Source of the DNA: Acidovorax defluvii
GTDB taxonomy: Bacteria; Pseudomonadota; Gammaproteobacteria; Burkholderiales; Burkholderiaceae_C
Length of the DNA stretch: 64,000 nucleotides
Direction of reading: 5' to 3'
NCBI GenBank assembly: GCA_003268905.1
Contig: QLTU01000017.1
Coordinates: forward strand, 1 to 64,000
Numbering within the stretch: position 1 is the first letter of the stretch; each line of letters opens with the position of its first letter. Below the pieces are notes generated by a model. It made no database searches. It was not told the DNA's origin and saw nothing but the letters and a program-made list of their open reading frames with translations. The translations under genes and the position numbers were made by a program. Below are positions 19,153 through 29,088 of this stretch, piece after piece.

Positions 19153-19674
19153 TCAACGCTTCGAAAACGGGGCTCCGCCGAGCTTGAAGCCAGCCTTGAT
19201 GCCCTTCTTGCCAAACCACCCCTGGTTCATCTCCAGCACGTAGCGCACGGGTTTGGTCGAGCAATGCGAGTCGGTGGTTTGTGGCTTCATGTCGGCCAGA
19301 TTCACGATGGTGCCGTCGTCTGCCACAAACGCAGCGGTCAGTGGCAGCAAGGTGTTTTTCATCCAGAAGCACTGCACGCCGGGCTGGTCAAAAATGAACA
19401 ACATGCCTTCTTGCGTCGGCATCTCCTGGCGATGCATCAGGCCGATCTGGCGCTCCTGCGGGGTCTGCGCCACTTGGGCGTCGATGCGGTGCATGCCGGC
19501 AGTCAGCTCAACGCGCTGCAGGGCCAGCTGGGGTGCGTTCTGGGCGGGGGTGGCAGTGGTCCACAAGGCCAGCAAAGCGGCGGCCAAGCGGGCCATTGCA
19601 GGGCTGACGGCGCGGCGAGCGCGGCGTTGATCAGGGGCGCAGGAAACGTGGGAAGCGAGGGTAATTGTTGTCAT
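19153..19674 (-). CDS. DUF192 family exported protein
   Basis: A 173-residue protein whose C-terminal ~115 residues are a DUF192 domain: PQERQIGLMHRQEMPTQEG, VQCFWMKNTLLPLTAAFV and YVLEMNQGWFGKKGIKAG. Function of the family is not established; members are small beta-barrel proteins, often exported. A hydrophobic stretch MARLAAALLALWTTATPAQ looks like a signal peptide, so the real start could be the ATG at 19596 rather than 19674. I keep 19674 as the outer limit. It stands alone. Confidence 0.85.
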   Translation of the reverse strand: MTTITLASHVSCAPDQRRARRAVSPAMARLAAALLALWTTATPAQNAPQLALQRVELTAGMHRIDAQVAQTPQERQIGLMHRQEMPTQEGMLFIFDQPGVQCFWMKNTLLPLTAAFVADDGTIVNLADMKPQTTDSHCSTKPVRYVLEMNQGWFGKKGIKAGFKLGGAPFSKR

Positions 19675-20065
19675 GGGCAGTCTTTCAGCAGTGGCAAACG
19701 ATAGCAGGGCGCCGCACAGGCGGGGGCCGCCCCCCAAAACAAAGCCATCCGAACCGCGCAGATTTTTTCACAGGGGCCATTCGGGACGCTTGCATACCGA
19801 ATGGCTGGAAGAGCGGTTTTGCCCACCGCCACCAGGTTCGCCTGCGGCGCGATCTCCATCCGATGTGCGTGGGCCGGGCACCTGCCATGGGGTTGTTGGA
19901 TCAAAAAATTGGTCAATTTAACCCCTTGATTCCGCATCGTGAGATTACATTGCGAAATAACCAGTCGGTGCGCAGAACAAGTAAGCACAATGGCGCTGTT
20001 CGATCAGCGCTACCGGCCGGTGCCCCAGCTGGTGGTTTTTTCAGCCATTTCTTGAGACATAAGCG
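19675..20065. other. Intergenic region, no gene seen
   Basis: About 390 bases between the DUF192 gene and the monomeric isocitrate dehydrogenase. I see no supported open frame or RNA. It presumably contains both divergent promoters. TGAGACATAAGCG before the 20066 ATG offers only a weak ribosome site. Confidence 0.4.
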
Positions 20066-22297
20066 ATGAGTACCCAGCAACCCACCATCATCTACACCCT
20101 GACCGACGAGGCACCTCGCCTGGCCACTGCTTCTTTCCTGCCGATCGTGCGCACTTTCGCGGCGCCTGCGGGCATCAATGTGACCGAAAGCGACATCTCG
20201 GTGGCGGCCCGCGTGCTGGGCGAGTTTCCCGAGTGCCTGAGCGACGACCAGAAGGTGCCGAATGCGCTGGCTGCGCTGGGCAAGAAGACCCTGGAGCCCG
20301 ACGCCAACATCATCAAGTTGCCCAACATCAGTGCGTCGGTGGGCCAGCTGATCGCCTGCATCAAGGAACTGCAGGGCAAGGGCTACGCAATTCCAGACTA
20401 CCCTGAAGACCCCAAGACCGACGAAGAAAAGTCGATCCGCGCGCGTTATGCCCGCTGCATTGGCAGTGCCGTGAACCCCGTGCTGCGTGAAGGCAACTCC
20501 GACCGCCGCGCACCCAAGGCCGTGAAGGAATACGCGCGCAAAAACCCCCACAGCATGGCCGAGTGGAGCCAGGCCTCGCGCTCGCACGTTTCTCACATGC
20601 ACGCGGGCGACTTCTACCACGGTGAAAAATCGCTCACGCTGGACAAGGCCCGCGATGTGAAGATGGAGCTGCTCACCAAGAGCGGCAAGACCATCGTCTT
20701 GAAGCCCAAGGTGTCGCTGCTCGACCGCGAAATCATCGACAGCATGTTCATGAGCAAGAAGGCGCTCGTCGAGTTCTATGAAAAAGAAATCGAAGACGCC
20801 CGCAAGACCGGCGTGATGTTCTCGCTGCACGTCAAGGCCACGATGATGAAGGTGTCGCACCCCATCGTGTTCGGCCACTGCGTGAAGATTTTCTACAAGG
20901 ACGCGTTTGCCAAGCACGGCAAGCTGTTCGACGAGCTGGGCGTGAACGTGAACAACGGCATGGCCAACCTGTATGAAAAAGTGGCCACACTGCCCACCGC
21001 CCAACGCGAAGAAGTCCTGAAAGACCTGCACGCCTGCCACGAAGGCCGCCCCGAGCTGGCCATGGTCGATTCGGCCAAGGGCATCACCAATTTCCACTCG
21101 CCCAACGACATCATCGTGGACGCCTCCATGCCCGCGATGATCCGTAACGGCGGCAAGATGTGGGACGCCAACGGCCGTCTGAAGGACGTCAAGGCCGTGA
21201 TGCCCGAGTCGACCTTTGCCCGCATCTACCAGGAGATCATCAACTTCTGCAAATGGCACGGCGCCTTTGATCCCAAGACCATGGGCACGGTGCCCAACGT
21301 CGGCCTGATGGCCCAGCAGGCCGAGGAATATGGCTCGCACGACAAGACGTTTGAAATCACCGAAGACGGCGTGGCCAACATCACCGACCTGGCCACCGGC
21401 GAAGTGCTGCTTTCGCAAAACGTCGAAGCCGGCGACATCTGGCGCATGTGCCAGGTCAAGGACGCCGCCATTCGTGACTGGGTGAAGCTGGCAGTCAATC
21501 GCGCCCGCAACTCCGGCATGCCGGTGGTGTTCTGGCTCGACGCCTACCGCCCGCATGAGGCGCAGCTGATCACCAAGGTCAAGATGTACCTGCACGAGCA
21601 CGACATTGCGGGCCTCGATATCCAGATCATGAGCCAGGTGCGCGCGATGCGTTACACGCTGGAACGCGTGGTCCGCGGCCTGGACACCATCAGTGCCACC
21701 GGCAACATCCTGCGCGACTACCTCACCGACCTGTTCCCCATCATGGAACTGGGCACCAGCGCCAAGATGCTGTCCATCGTTCCCCTGATGGCGGGTGGCG
21801 GCATGTATGAAACCGGTGCGGGCGGCTCGGCGCCCAAGCATGTGCAGCAGCTGGTGGAAGAAAACCATCTGCGTTGGGACTCGCTGGGTGAGTTCCTGGC
21901 GCTGGCCGTATCGCTGGAAGACCTGGGCCTGAAAACCGGCAACGCCAAGGCCAAGGTGCTGTCCAAGACGCTGGACGCCGCTACCGGCAAGCTCCTGGAC
22001 AACAACAAGAACCCTTCGCCCAAGACCGGCCAGCTCGACAACCGTGGCAGCCAGTTCTACCTGGCCCTGTATTGGGCGCAAGAACTGGCCGCGCAGACCG
22101 ACGATGCCGACCTGGCAAAGCGGTTTGCCCCGCTGGCCCAGCAACTGGCCGCCAACGAGCAAAAGATTGTGGACGAGCTCAATGCCGTGCAGGGCAAGCC
22201 CGCCGACATCGGCGGCTACTACCTGCCCGATGTCTCCAAGCTCGATGCCGTGATGCGGCCCAGCCCCACCCTGAACGCGGTGCTTGCCGCCGTTTGA
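20066..22297 (+). CDS. idh: Isocitrate dehydrogenase, NADP-dependent, monomeric type
   Basis: A 743-residue single-chain isocitrate dehydrogenase (EC 1.1.1.42), unrelated in size to the dimeric enzyme encoded next door. Typical blocks are [59 protein letters not shown] and [17 protein letters not shown] near the NADP site. It converts isocitrate to 2-oxoglutarate in the cytoplasm. It lies 241 bases upstream of icd on the same strand; whether they share a transcript is unclear. Confidence 0.97.
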   Translation: MSTQQPTIIYTLTDEAPRLATASFLPIVRTFAAPAGINVTESDISVAARVLGEFPECLSDDQKVPNALAALGKKTLEPDANIIKLPNISASVGQLIACIKELQGKGYAIPDYPEDPKTDEEKSIRARYARCIGSAVNPVLREGNSDRRAPKAVKEYARKNPHSMAEWSQASRSHVSHMHAGDFYHGEKSLTLDKARDVKMELLTKSGKTIVLKPKVSLLDREIIDSMFMSKKALVEFYEKEIEDARKTGVMFSLHVKATMMKVSHPIVFGHCVKIFYKDAFAKHGKLFDELGVNVNNGMANLYEKVATLPTAQREEVLKDLHACHEGRPELAMVDSAKGITNFHSPNDIIVDASMPAMIRNGGKMWDANGRLKDVKAVMPESTFARIYQEIINFCKWHGAFDPKTMGTVPNVGLMAQQAEEYGSHDKTFEITEDGVANITDLATGEVLLSQNVEAGDIWRMCQVKDAAIRDWVKLAVNRARNSGMPVVFWLDAYRPHEAQLITKVKMYLHEHDIAGLDIQIMSQVRAMRYTLERVVRGLDTISATGNILRDYLTDLFPIMELGTSAKMLSIVPLMAGGGMYETGAGGSAPKHVQQLVEENHLRWDSLGEFLALAVSLEDLGLKTGNAKAKVLSKTLDAATGKLLDNNKNPSPKTGQLDNRGSQFYLALYWAQELAAQTDDADLAKRFAPLAQQLAANEQKIVDELNAVQGKPADIGGYYLPDVSKLDAVMRPSPTLNAVLAAV

Positions 22298-22538
22298 CGC
22301 CGCAACGTGGCTGCCCGTGATGCACGGCAGCCACCCCAGGCCAAACCGATCTGCCGTGCTGCGGGCCAACGCCCGCCGTGCGGCATTTTTCATGGGGCGG
22401 AGCCACCCAACGGGCAGAAGGCGTCAGCCCGCACGCCCGGTGGCCTCTTGCACAGCAGAGCCGCTAAAATTCAGGCGTTTTACGGATTTTTCCAAACCCG
22501 CTGCAGTTCATTCCAACATCCCACCGGAGACTCCCGCC

Positions 22539-23798
22539 ATGACCAGCTATCAGCACATCAAAGTGCCTGCCGAAGGCCAGAAAATCACCGTCAATGCCGA
22601 CATGTCCCTCAATGTGCCGGACCAGCCGATCATTCCCTTCATCGAAGGCGATGGCACGGGCGCCGACATCACGCCCGTGATGCTCAAGGTGGTGGACGCT
22701 GCCGTGGCCAAGGCCTACGGCGGCAAGAAGAAGATCCACTGGATGGAAGTGTTTGCGGGTGAAAAATCCACCAAGGTGTATGGCCCCGACGTCTGGCTGC
22801 CCGAAGAAACGCTGCACGCCGTGCGCGACTACGTGGTCTCCATCAAGGGGCCCCTCACCACCCCCGTGGGCGGTGGCATCCGCTCGCTGAACGTGGCGCT
22901 GCGCCAGGAGCTTGACCTGTACGTCTGCCTGCGCCCCATCCAGTACTTTGACGGCGTGCCCTCGCCCGTGAAAGAGCCGCACAAGACCAACATGGTCATC
23001 TTCCGCGAGAACTCGGAAGACATCTACGCGGGCATCGAGTTTGAAGCCGAAAGTGAAAAGGCCAAGAAGCTCATCAAGATCCTGCAGGACGAGTTTGGCG
23101 TCAAGAAGATCCGCTTTCCCAACACGTCGGGCATCGGCATCAAGCCCGTGTCGCGTGAAGGCACCGAGCGGCTGGTGCGCAAGGCAATCCAGTACGCCAT
23201 CGACAATGACAAGCCCAGCGTGACCATCGTGCACAAGGGCAACATCATGAAGTTCACCGAAGGCGGCTTCCGTGACTGGGCTTACGGCCTGGCAGCCAAG
23301 GAGTTTGGCGCCGAGTTGATCGACGGCGGCCCCTGGATGAAGTTCAAGAACCCCAAGACGGGCAAAGAAATCACCATCAAGGACAGCATTGCCGACGCCT
23401 TCCTGCAGCAAATCTTGCTGCGCCCGGCCGAATACTCGGTGATCGCCACGCTCAACCTCAATGGCGACTACGTGTCTGACGCCCTGGCAGCCCAGGTGGG
23501 CGGCATCGGCATTGCGCCCGGCGCCAACCTGAGCGACACCATCGCCATGTTTGAAGCCACGCACGGCACGGCCCCCAAATACGCGGGCAAGGACTACGTG
23601 AACCCCGGTTCCGAAATCCTCTCGGCCGAAATGATGCTGCGCCACATGGGCTGGACCGAAGCGGCCGACCTCATCATCAGCTCGATGAAAAAGTCGATTG
23701 CCAGCAAGAAAGTGACCTACGACTTCGCCCGCCTGATGGACGGCGCCACGCAGGTGAGCTGCTCGGGCTTCGGGCAGGTCATGATCGACCACATGTGA
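22539..23798 (+). CDS. icd: Isocitrate dehydrogenase, NADP-dependent, homodimeric type
   Basis: A 419-residue E. coli-type isocitrate dehydrogenase. Visible are [15 protein letters not shown], the substrate-binding serine loop [33 protein letters not shown], and [19 protein letters not shown] with the Mg ligands, followed by [13 protein letters not shown] at the NADP site. In E. coli the serine is phosphorylated by AceK. I chose the ATG at 22539 ([10 protein letters not shown]) over longer in-frame starts running to 22284. A strong terminator follows. Confidence 0.97.
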   Translation: MTSYQHIKVPAEGQKITVNADMSLNVPDQPIIPFIEGDGTGADITPVMLKVVDAAVAKAYGGKKKIHWMEVFAGEKSTKVYGPDVWLPEETLHAVRDYVVSIKGPLTTPVGGGIRSLNVALRQELDLYVCLRPIQYFDGVPSPVKEPHKTNMVIFRENSEDIYAGIEFEAESEKAKKLIKILQDEFGVKKIRFPNTSGIGIKPVSREGTERLVRKAIQYAIDNDKPSVTIVHKGNIMKFTEGGFRDWAYGLAAKEFGAELIDGGPWMKFKNPKTGKEITIKDSIADAFLQQILLRPAEYSVIATLNLNGDYVSDALAAQVGGIGIAPGANLSDTIAMFEATHGTAPKYAGKDYVNPGSEILSAEMMLRHMGWTEAADLIISSMKKSIASKKVTYDFARLMDGATQVSCSGFGQVMIDHM

Positions 23799-23838
23799 AG
23801 TTGATCGAGTGAGCTGGCCTGCCAGCGTTCGCTGGCAT

Positions 23839-23880
23839 CAAAAAAGCCCCCATGCTTTTAAGGCACCGGGGGCTTTTTCA
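23839..23880 (+). terminator. Rho-independent terminator of icd
   Basis: AAAAAGCCCCC pairs with GGGGGCTTTTT around a ~20-base loop, with A and T runs flanking. It lies 40 bases past the icd stop and may also stop transcription from the yggL side. Confidence 0.85.
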
Positions 23881-23914
23881 TGTGGGCTCGGCCGGGAATA
23901 CGACCTCAGTTTGC

Positions 23915-23970
23915 TTTCAAAGCAATAGCGTTCAGCGCTGATTGCACGAGGTCTAGGGGCCTAAAAGGCA
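23915..23970 (+). repeat. Dispersed repeat (family 1), intergenic, degenerate
   Basis: CTTTCAAAGCAATAGCG, GATTGCACGAGGTCTAGGGG and CCTAAAAGGC follow the order of the repeat and resemble the copies inside the integron cassettes. It lies between icd and yggL. Confidence 0.55.
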
Positions 23971-23988
23971 CTCCATCGCCCCCGGCAG

Positions 23989-24327
23989 TCAGTGTTCCAC
24001 GTACCACGCATCCTTCAAGGCGCTCACCGTGGCCTCGGCCACTTCTGGCTGTGCGGCAAGCCAGGCTTTGGTGGCTTGGCGGTCGTCCTCGGTGGCAGAG
24101 CCGCGCAGGTATGCCATTACGAAACCCTCGCTCACCCAGCCAGATGCTGCCAGGTTGCGGGGCAGTATCAACTCGTTCAGAAGGCGGTCCATCAGCGCTT
24201 CTTCCTGTTCGGGCGTCAGGGTCTGCTTCAACATCAGCTCGTACTCGAACCCGAGTTCCTGAAATTCGCCCACGCGCATCTTCTTGCGAAGGCGTCGGCT
24301 GCGTTGCTTGTTGAATGGAAGTGACAT
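23989..24327 (-). CDS. yggL: YggL family 50S ribosome-associated protein
   Basis: A 112-residue protein. The start MSLPFNKQRSRRLRKKMRVG and EFQELGF match the YggL (DUF469) family, which binds the 50S ribosomal subunit in E. coli. The ATG at 24327 is chosen on family length; the frame stays open upstream to 24462 without family resemblance. It lies about 100 bases downstream of trpB on the same strand. Confidence 0.9.
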   Translation of the reverse strand: MSLPFNKQRSRRLRKKMRVGEFQELGFEYELMLKQTLTPEQEEALMDRLLNELILPRNLAASGWVSEGFVMAYLRGSATEDDRQATKAWLAAQPEVAEATVSALKDAWYVEH

Positions 24328-24427
24328 GGAGATTGCTCGTAAAAGGTGAATGAGGATGCGTGCCCGCGATTGTCGCCCGGAAGGCGCCGCGGGCCCGGAT
24401 ACGCTCGGGGTTTGTGCCGCTGGGGCG

Positions 24428-25636
24428 TTAAATCCCCAGCAACTTGGCCACGTAATCCGCATCCTTGTCGCCGCGGCCGGAGAGGTTTACGAGGATGTGG
24501 GTGTCCTTGCTCAGCGTGGGCGCCACGCGCATCGCCCAGGCCACGGCGTGTGCGCTTTCCAGCGCGGGGATGATGCCTTCCACGCGCGAGAGCTGCATGA
24601 ACGCATCCAGGCATTCCTTGTCCGTCACCGACTCATACTGCACGCGCCCGATGTCCTTGAGGTAGCTGTGCTGCGGCCCCACGCCAGGGTAGTCCAGGCC
24701 TGAGGCGATGCTGTGCACGGCGGCGGGCACGCCGGGGGCGTCTTCCAGCACATAGCACTTCATGCCGTGGATCTCGCCGGGCTTGCCCATGCTCAGTGTG
24801 GCCGCATGGCGGCCGGGCTTGTCGGTGCCTTCGCCCGAGGGTTCCACGCCCACCAGCTTCACGCTGGTGTCGTTCAGGAAGGCCGTGAACATGCCCATGG
24901 CGTTGCTGCCGCCGCCCACGCAGGCGGTCACGTAATCGGGCAGCTTGCCGTGCCTGGCCTGGAACTGCTCGCGCGCCTCGCGGCCGACGATGCTTTGAAA
25001 ATCGCGCACCATCATCGGGAAGGGGTGCGGGCCCACCACCGAGCCGATGGCGTAGATGTAGTCGGTGGGGTTGGTCAGATACTCCTCAAAGGCGCTGTCC
25101 ACGGCTTCCTTCAGCGTGGCGGCGCCGCGCGTCACCGGCACCAGCTTGCAGCCCAGGATGCGCATCTTGGTCACGTTGGGGTGTTCTTTTTCGATATCCA
25201 CCTGGCCCATGTGGATCTCGCACGGAATGCCCACCAGCGCGCAGGCCGTGGCCAGGGCCACGCCGTGCTGGCCCGCGCCCGTCTCGGCAATCACCTTCTT
25301 CTTGCCCATGAACTTGGCCAGCAGCGCCTCGCCCAGGCAGTGGTTGATCTTGTGTGCGCCGGTGTGGTTCAGGTCCTCGCGCTTGAGGTGGATCTGCGCA
25401 CCGCCCAGCTGCGCCGACAGCCGCTTGGCGTGAAAAATGGGGCTGGGCCGGCCCACGTAGTCGGCAAACAGCTGCGCCAGCTCGTCCTGAAAATCCTGCC
25501 GCTGCGTGATTTCGGCATAGGCGGCGTTGATGTCGTCCATGGCCTGCTTGAGGTGCGGTGGCACCAATTGGCCACCATAGGGGCCGAAATGGCCGGTGGC
25601 GTCGGGCATGGGGGCGAAGTCGGTGGAGACTGTCAT
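24428..25636 (-). CDS. trpB: Tryptophan synthase beta chain, stand-alone copy
   Basis: A 402-residue TrpB that joins indole (or condenses it from indole-glycerol phosphate with TrpA) and serine to tryptophan using PLP. Lysine K96 in [11 protein letters not shown] binds PLP and E118 in [11 protein letters not shown] is the catalytic glutamate. [16 protein letters not shown] and [12 protein letters not shown] bind PLP phosphate. Two positions differ from the common form as I recall it: HKINH for HKINN, and EPSGEG for the usual EAAG or EPAG segment. trpA is not adjacent (yggL follows instead), so this may be a second copy of different use. Confidence 0.92.
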   Translation of the reverse strand: MTVSTDFAPMPDATGHFGPYGGQLVPPHLKQAMDDINAAYAEITQRQDFQDELAQLFADYVGRPSPIFHAKRLSAQLGGAQIHLKREDLNHTGAHKINHCLGEALLAKFMGKKKVIAETGAGQHGVALATACALVGIPCEIHMGQVDIEKEHPNVTKMRILGCKLVPVTRGAATLKEAVDSAFEEYLTNPTDYIYAIGSVVGPHPFPMMVRDFQSIVGREAREQFQARHGKLPDYVTACVGGGSNAMGMFTAFLNDTSVKLVGVEPSGEGTDKPGRHAATLSMGKPGEIHGMKCYVLEDAPGVPAAVHSIASGLDYPGVGPQHSYLKDIGRVQYESVTDKECLDAFMQLSRVEGIIPALESAHAVAWAMRVAPTLSKDTHILVNLSGRGDKDADYVAKLLGI

Positions 25637-25674
25637 GGTGGTCCAGGGATCAGGGTGGTTGAAAGAATAGCTTC

Positions 25675-25725
25675 AGTTTTGATAGCTGCCCGCGCTTTTC
25701 TGGCGAGCGCTACAAGCCATTTTCA
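25675..25725 (+). repeat. Dispersed repeat (family 1), intergenic
   Basis: TTTTGATAGCTGCCCGCGCT, then GAGCGCTACAAGCCATTTT. A well-preserved copy upstream of trpB. Confidence 0.75.
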
Positions 25726-25853
25726 TGCTGAACCATTGCGGCGCCCCTACGGGTTGCCAGCCGCAGCACGGGCCAATATACGCCCATGCCGCGCCCCACG
25801 GCTCGATACATGCCCCCGTTGCACTGCCGCACCGCACCGCCACAGAATCGCCC

Positions 25854-25976
25854 ATGCACCTGCAACCCTACCAAAGCGTGAACGGCGTGCCCTTCAGCCC
25901 GCGTTACGGCATCGCCTTCGTGCCCGACGAGCCGTGCTGGGTGACGGCGCTGGCACAGCATTGCGTGGCGGAGTAG
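25854..25976 (+). pseudogene. Possible remnant of a small gene
   Basis: A 40-codon frame (MHLQPYQSVNGVPFSPRYGI then a short tail) reads more like protein than its surroundings and stops abruptly at TAG. It may be the start of a truncated gene; I do not recognise the family. The rest of 25726-26155 holds nothing else I can support. Confidence 0.25.
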
Positions 25977-26155
25977 GAGGCCATCAGGGTCTCCTAAGTG
26001 AAAATTCTCAACCGCGCTGTCAAAGTGTGTATTGGGCGCCCCTTGATCGGCCCATGTGCAGCTCCGGGCAATAAGCCGACAAGCCCGTGCCAGCGTATTC
26101 TTGAAAGATGCGCTGTGCCCGAGCGCCCAGTTTTCTCGCTTCAACGGAGTTTTAT

Positions 26156-26458
26156 ATGAGCTACATCCTTCAAGTCGATTTCCCCTACACCGGCCCCTGG
26201 GGGCCAGAAATGACCGCCGCCATGGACGGCCTTGCCCGGTCCATAGCCGATGAGCCCGGCTTGATCTGGAAGATCTGGACAGAGAACCAGGAAGCTAATG
26301 AGGCTGGCGGTGTCTATTGCTTCAGGGATGCCCAGAGCGCACAGGCTTATTTGACGATGCACACCGCACGCCTTAAAGGGTTTGGCATTCCCTTGGTCAA
26401 CGGCAAGATTTTTCTTGTGAATGAAGTGCTGTCGAATATTGATCGCGGCCCGGTTTAG
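26156..26458 (+). CDS. ydhR: YdhR family putative monooxygenase
   Basis: A 100-residue ferredoxin-like dimeric alpha-beta barrel protein that matches E. coli YdhR through its length: LQVDFPYTGPWGPEM, EPGLIWKIWTENQEANEAGG, LTMHTARLKGFGI and FLVNEVLSNI. The family is thought to act on small aromatic or quinone-like molecules without a cofactor, but this is not firmly shown. An AACGGAG Shine-Dalgarno precedes the ATG. A terminator follows, and this is the last ordinary gene before the cassette array. Confidence 0.9.
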   Translation: MSYILQVDFPYTGPWGPEMTAAMDGLARSIADEPGLIWKIWTENQEANEAGGVYCFRDAQSAQAYLTMHTARLKGFGIPLVNGKIFLVNEVLSNIDRGPV

Positions 26459-26477
26459 GCATCTGATCAATCATGAA

Positions 26478-26510
26478 CAAAAAAGGCGCCTTGAATCGCC
26501 TTTTTTTTGA
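26478..26510 (+). terminator. Rho-independent terminator of ydhR
   Basis: AAAAAAGGCG and CGCCTTTTTTTT pair around an eight-base loop, 20 bases after the ydhR stop. Confidence 0.88.
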
Positions 26511-26642
26511 GATCTAATAGGGCGCTTAATTGGAATCTGACCCCATTTATTAATTTTGAGGCCGATAAATCCATTTTTTTATCTCCCATGAACAGGCAGT
26601 TTCAGAAACGAGCCAAAGTGAATTAGTTGTTCAGGCACATGC

Positions 26643-26771
26643 CCCTAACGTTCGAGCTAAGCGGGCGACGACGGCAGGACGCCAGGCCCGGGCTGGCGAA
26701 AATGTACCGCGTACCGCCAGGCCGGGCCTGGTGGCCTGCCGTTGGCGCTCCGCTTGAGCGAGGGGTTAGGC
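26643..26771 (-). repeat. attC 1 (long form, last site of the array)
   Basis: CCTAAC at the left and GTTAGGC at the right bound a ~129-base site. The arms AGCTAAGCGG and CCGCTTGAGC pair. The TAA stop of the MltR-family gene lies in the right core. Confidence 0.85.
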
Positions 26772-27446
26772 GTCACTGGCACCGGCCTCTGGGCTTGGGG
26801 CCGGTTGGCTCTGCTCAGGTTGTGGGGGTGGCGCGCCCACGATCGCCACTGCACTGAACTTGATGGTGATGTTCGATCCAAGTGCCCAGAGTTCGTCTCG
26901 AAGACTTGGGCCCGCATACTCCGCCGTGTCTGGAGGGAGTTCGTCAATGTGTTGCGCCAGCATTTCAACTGTCACCTCGAAGCGCTGCCGTGGCGGCGCA
27001 AAGACCGCGCCCATCGCTCGGATTACTTCGACGCTTAGATTCCGATGTGGAATTGATGCAGCATACTCGTTTGCGTCAATCAGTGTCTGAGCTACACGAA
27101 GCGTTCTGCATTTGTCGGTGATCGCCTGATTCGCGAAGCTCAGTTCGTGATCAAAGTTGTGGGCAAATTCATTTCGGATGGAGCGAATCTGATCGAGATC
27201 GAATCGAACGTCTTCGCTGATCCATGCGAGCGCACGGGCAACCTTTATTCGTGCGGAGAACGCTCCGAGCGGTCCGCTATTCGACAGCAACTCGTCTTTG
27301 AAGGTGCGCAGACGCCTGCTATAGAGACTTTCAAGCCTGGCATCCAGCAGTGCCGCACCAAGTACCGCGCAAGCTCTGTCCGATTCCTTCCGGAACGGAC
27401 CGCTGAAAGCGTTGAGGTCGAATGATGGAATGGGCCTGCGGGGCAT
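26766..27446 (-). CDS. Cassette 1: MltR (mannitol repressor) family protein
   Basis: A 226-residue protein. Residues ~20-115 match the MltR family: SDRACAVLGAALLDARLESL, GPLGAFSARIKVARALAWIS and RSIRNEFAHNFDHELSF. In enterobacteria MltR represses the mannitol operon, but distant members like this one, common in mobile DNA, have no shown role. The C-terminal ~25 residues are Pro/Ala/Ser-rich. The ATG is 11 bases inside the cassette boundary and the stop falls in the attC, the classic compact cassette form. Confidence 0.8.
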   Translation of the reverse strand: MPRRPIPSFDLNAFSGPFRKESDRACAVLGAALLDARLESLYSRRLRTFKDELLSNSGPLGAFSARIKVARALAWISEDVRFDLDQIRSIRNEFAHNFDHELSFANQAITDKCRTLRVAQTLIDANEYAASIPHRNLSVEVIRAMGAVFAPPRQRFEVTVEMLAQHIDELPPDTAEYAGPSLRDELWALGSNITIKFSAVAIVGAPPPQPEQSQPAPSPEAGASDA

Positions 27447-27456
27447 TGTGTGTGAC

Positions 27457-27718
27457 GCCTAACGGCCAAGGTAAGCGGCTGGCTGAAAGCCAGTCCGCTT
27501 GAGCGCAGAGTTAGACCCGAAGGCCAAAAGGGGGCGCCCAGCCTTGAAGACGTGCGCGGCCCATGAAAAAGCGCTGGGCCACGGAAGCGGCGCAGCGCTG
27601 CAAGAATGATAGCTAGCAGCGCTTGCTACACAAGCGCCAGAGGCCCAAAAGGCTTGAAAGCCTTTGGAACAGGGCGGAGCGCTGGAACGGGTGGCTGCGC
27701 GCATGAAACGGGTGATGG
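27457..27718 (-). repeat. Cassette 2: shortened copy of the ~320-bp repeated cassette
   Basis: attC at 27457-27516 (GCCTAAC to GTTAGAC). About 190 bases are identical to cassette 3; then, at the end of the dispersed-repeat motif, the sequence changes and the unit is ~57 bases shorter. A 90-codon minus-strand frame crosses it. Confidence 0.85.
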
Positions 27719-28037
27719 GACTAACGGCCAAGGTAAGCGGCTGGCTGAAAGCCAGTCCGCTTGAGCGCAGAGTTAGACCCGAAGGCCAAAAGGGGGCGCC
27801 CAGCCTTGAAGACGTGCGCGGCCCATGAAAAAGCGCTGGGCCACGGAAGCGGCGCAGCGCTGCAAGAATGATAGCTAGCAGCGCTTGCTACACAAGCGCC
27901 AGAGGCCCAAAAGGCCTGAAACCGACCAAGCGAACGCAGGCGAAGCCCGGCAAAGCGCCAAAAACCCAAAGGAGAAACCTTGGATAAAGGCGAAGCGCTG
28001 GAGTGAATGTAGGCCTGCATAAAGAGGAATATGAGCG
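27719..28037 (-). repeat. Cassette 3: ~320-bp repeated cassette, subtype B
   Basis: attC at 27719-27778. The dispersed repeat motif (GATAGCTAGCAGCGCTTGC) lies in the middle. A 99-codon minus-strand frame spans nearly the whole unit including the attC; I do not regard it as a proven gene. Confidence 0.85.
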
Positions 28038-28097
28038 GACTAACGAATAAGCTAAGCCGCCCGCAGTATGCGGGTCGGCTTGAGTGGCGGGTTAGCT
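28038..28097 (-). repeat. attC 4
   Basis: GACTAAC to GTTAGCT, 60 bases, with arms GCTAAGCCGCCCGCA and TGCGGGTCGGCTTGAG. Confidence 0.88.
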
Positions 28098-28754
28098 TGT
28101 CTTAGACCTCCATTGAGCACCGATCTCTTCGCAAGCGGCTTCAATATCAATCATTCTCTTTTTTCCCGCTTTGGGCGCAGGAATAACACTTGAAGAAGGC
28201 ACATCAACTACGATACATAATTTATGATCGATTGTATTTTCTGTGCCTTCTTGTAAAAATGCCTTTAAAGCGGTTGCAACATATTCTCCAGAATTTTTAT
28301 CCAGAGGATTGGATTTTGGAAAGTGAAGTTTTAATGCGCCAACCACTTCGTCATTGTCATTTTTTATATAGGCATCGGGACGAATTGAAACATCAACACC
28401 TGCTATTTCTATAGTTGATTTTTCATTGGCAGGCACTTTTTCAAACTTGTGATTGTCTGGTAGTTGATCGGATATTTCAAGAAAGCTATCTATGGCATCA
28501 GCCGATAGATTTTTATCCTGTGCAGTAAATTTACTTTCATATTCTTTTTCTCGCAAATCTTCTGCTATCTGAGTTAGCTGATCTTCGGAAATTTTCCCGG
28601 CAATGCAGTCGATAATACTTTCGCGTGCATCGGTGTATCGAGCTACAACAAAATCCTTCGGCGCAATCTGATCTTCGATGATGCGTCTCCGTCTTGCCGG
28701 AGTGGCATTCATGTATTCACCAAGCTTATTTAAACTGATTTTTGGAGCTGACAT
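28092..28754 (-). CDS. Cassette 4: conserved hypothetical protein
   Basis: A 220-residue protein, visibly more AT-rich than the chromosome around the array. It starts [20 protein letters not shown], then [20 protein letters not shown]. The middle has [11 protein letters not shown] followed about 20 residues later by [20 protein letters not shown], an order of acidic residue then hydrophobic-x-K that recalls PD-(D/E)XK nuclease folds; this is only a pattern resemblance. The C-terminus has [16 protein letters not shown] and [15 protein letters not shown] recognise it as a widespread hypothetical family with no known function. Confidence 0.75.
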   Translation of the reverse strand: MSAPKISLNKLGEYMNATPARRRRIIEDQIAPKDFVVARYTDARESIIDCIAGKISEDQLTQIAEDLREKEYESKFTAQDKNLSADAIDSFLEISDQLPDNHKFEKVPANEKSTIEIAGVDVSIRPDAYIKNDNDEVVGALKLHFPKSNPLDKNSGEYVATALKAFLQEGTENTIDHKLCIVVDVPSSSVIPAPKAGKKRMIDIEAACEEIGAQWRSKTS

Positions 28755-28768
28755 TGAAAGCCTTTCAA

Positions 28769-29088
28769 AGCTAACGAACGAAAGTAAGCCGCCCGCCGAA
28801 GGCGGGTCGGCTTGACTGCACAGTTAGACCCAGAAGCCAAAACAGAAACTGCTGAATTGATGACGAGGGCAAACTGCGAAAAAGCACTGCGCTACCAAGG
28901 CGGCCCAATGCTTGAAAAATGATAGCTTGAAGCGCTTGCTGCACAAGGGCTAGAGGCCAAAAAGGCTTGAACTGGCGCAGCACCAAAAGGCGAAGCCCGG
29001 CGAGAAACCCCAAACCCAACGAATAACCGCTTGAGAAGATAAACGCCGCTGAATAAAACATGGGGCTGAATAAAGCGGATTTTTCGCA
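28769..29088 (-). repeat. Cassette 5: ~320-bp repeated cassette, subtype A
   Basis: attC at 28769-28829 (GAACGAAAGTAAGCCG arm). The dispersed repeat motif is GATAGCTTGAAGCGCTTGCT here. A 96-codon minus-strand frame spans the unit. Confidence 0.85.

Noticed and set aside
19913..22393. An 826-codon open frame antisense to the monomeric isocitrate dehydrogenase
   Set aside because: It mirrors the high-GC codon pattern of the sense gene and its translation (His/Gly/Val-rich) has no family resemblance. The sense gene is unmistakable.
25710..26144. A 144-codon minus-strand frame between trpB and ydhR
   Set aside because: Composition is typical of random high-GC reading, it crosses a dispersed repeat, and it overlaps the ydhR promoter region.
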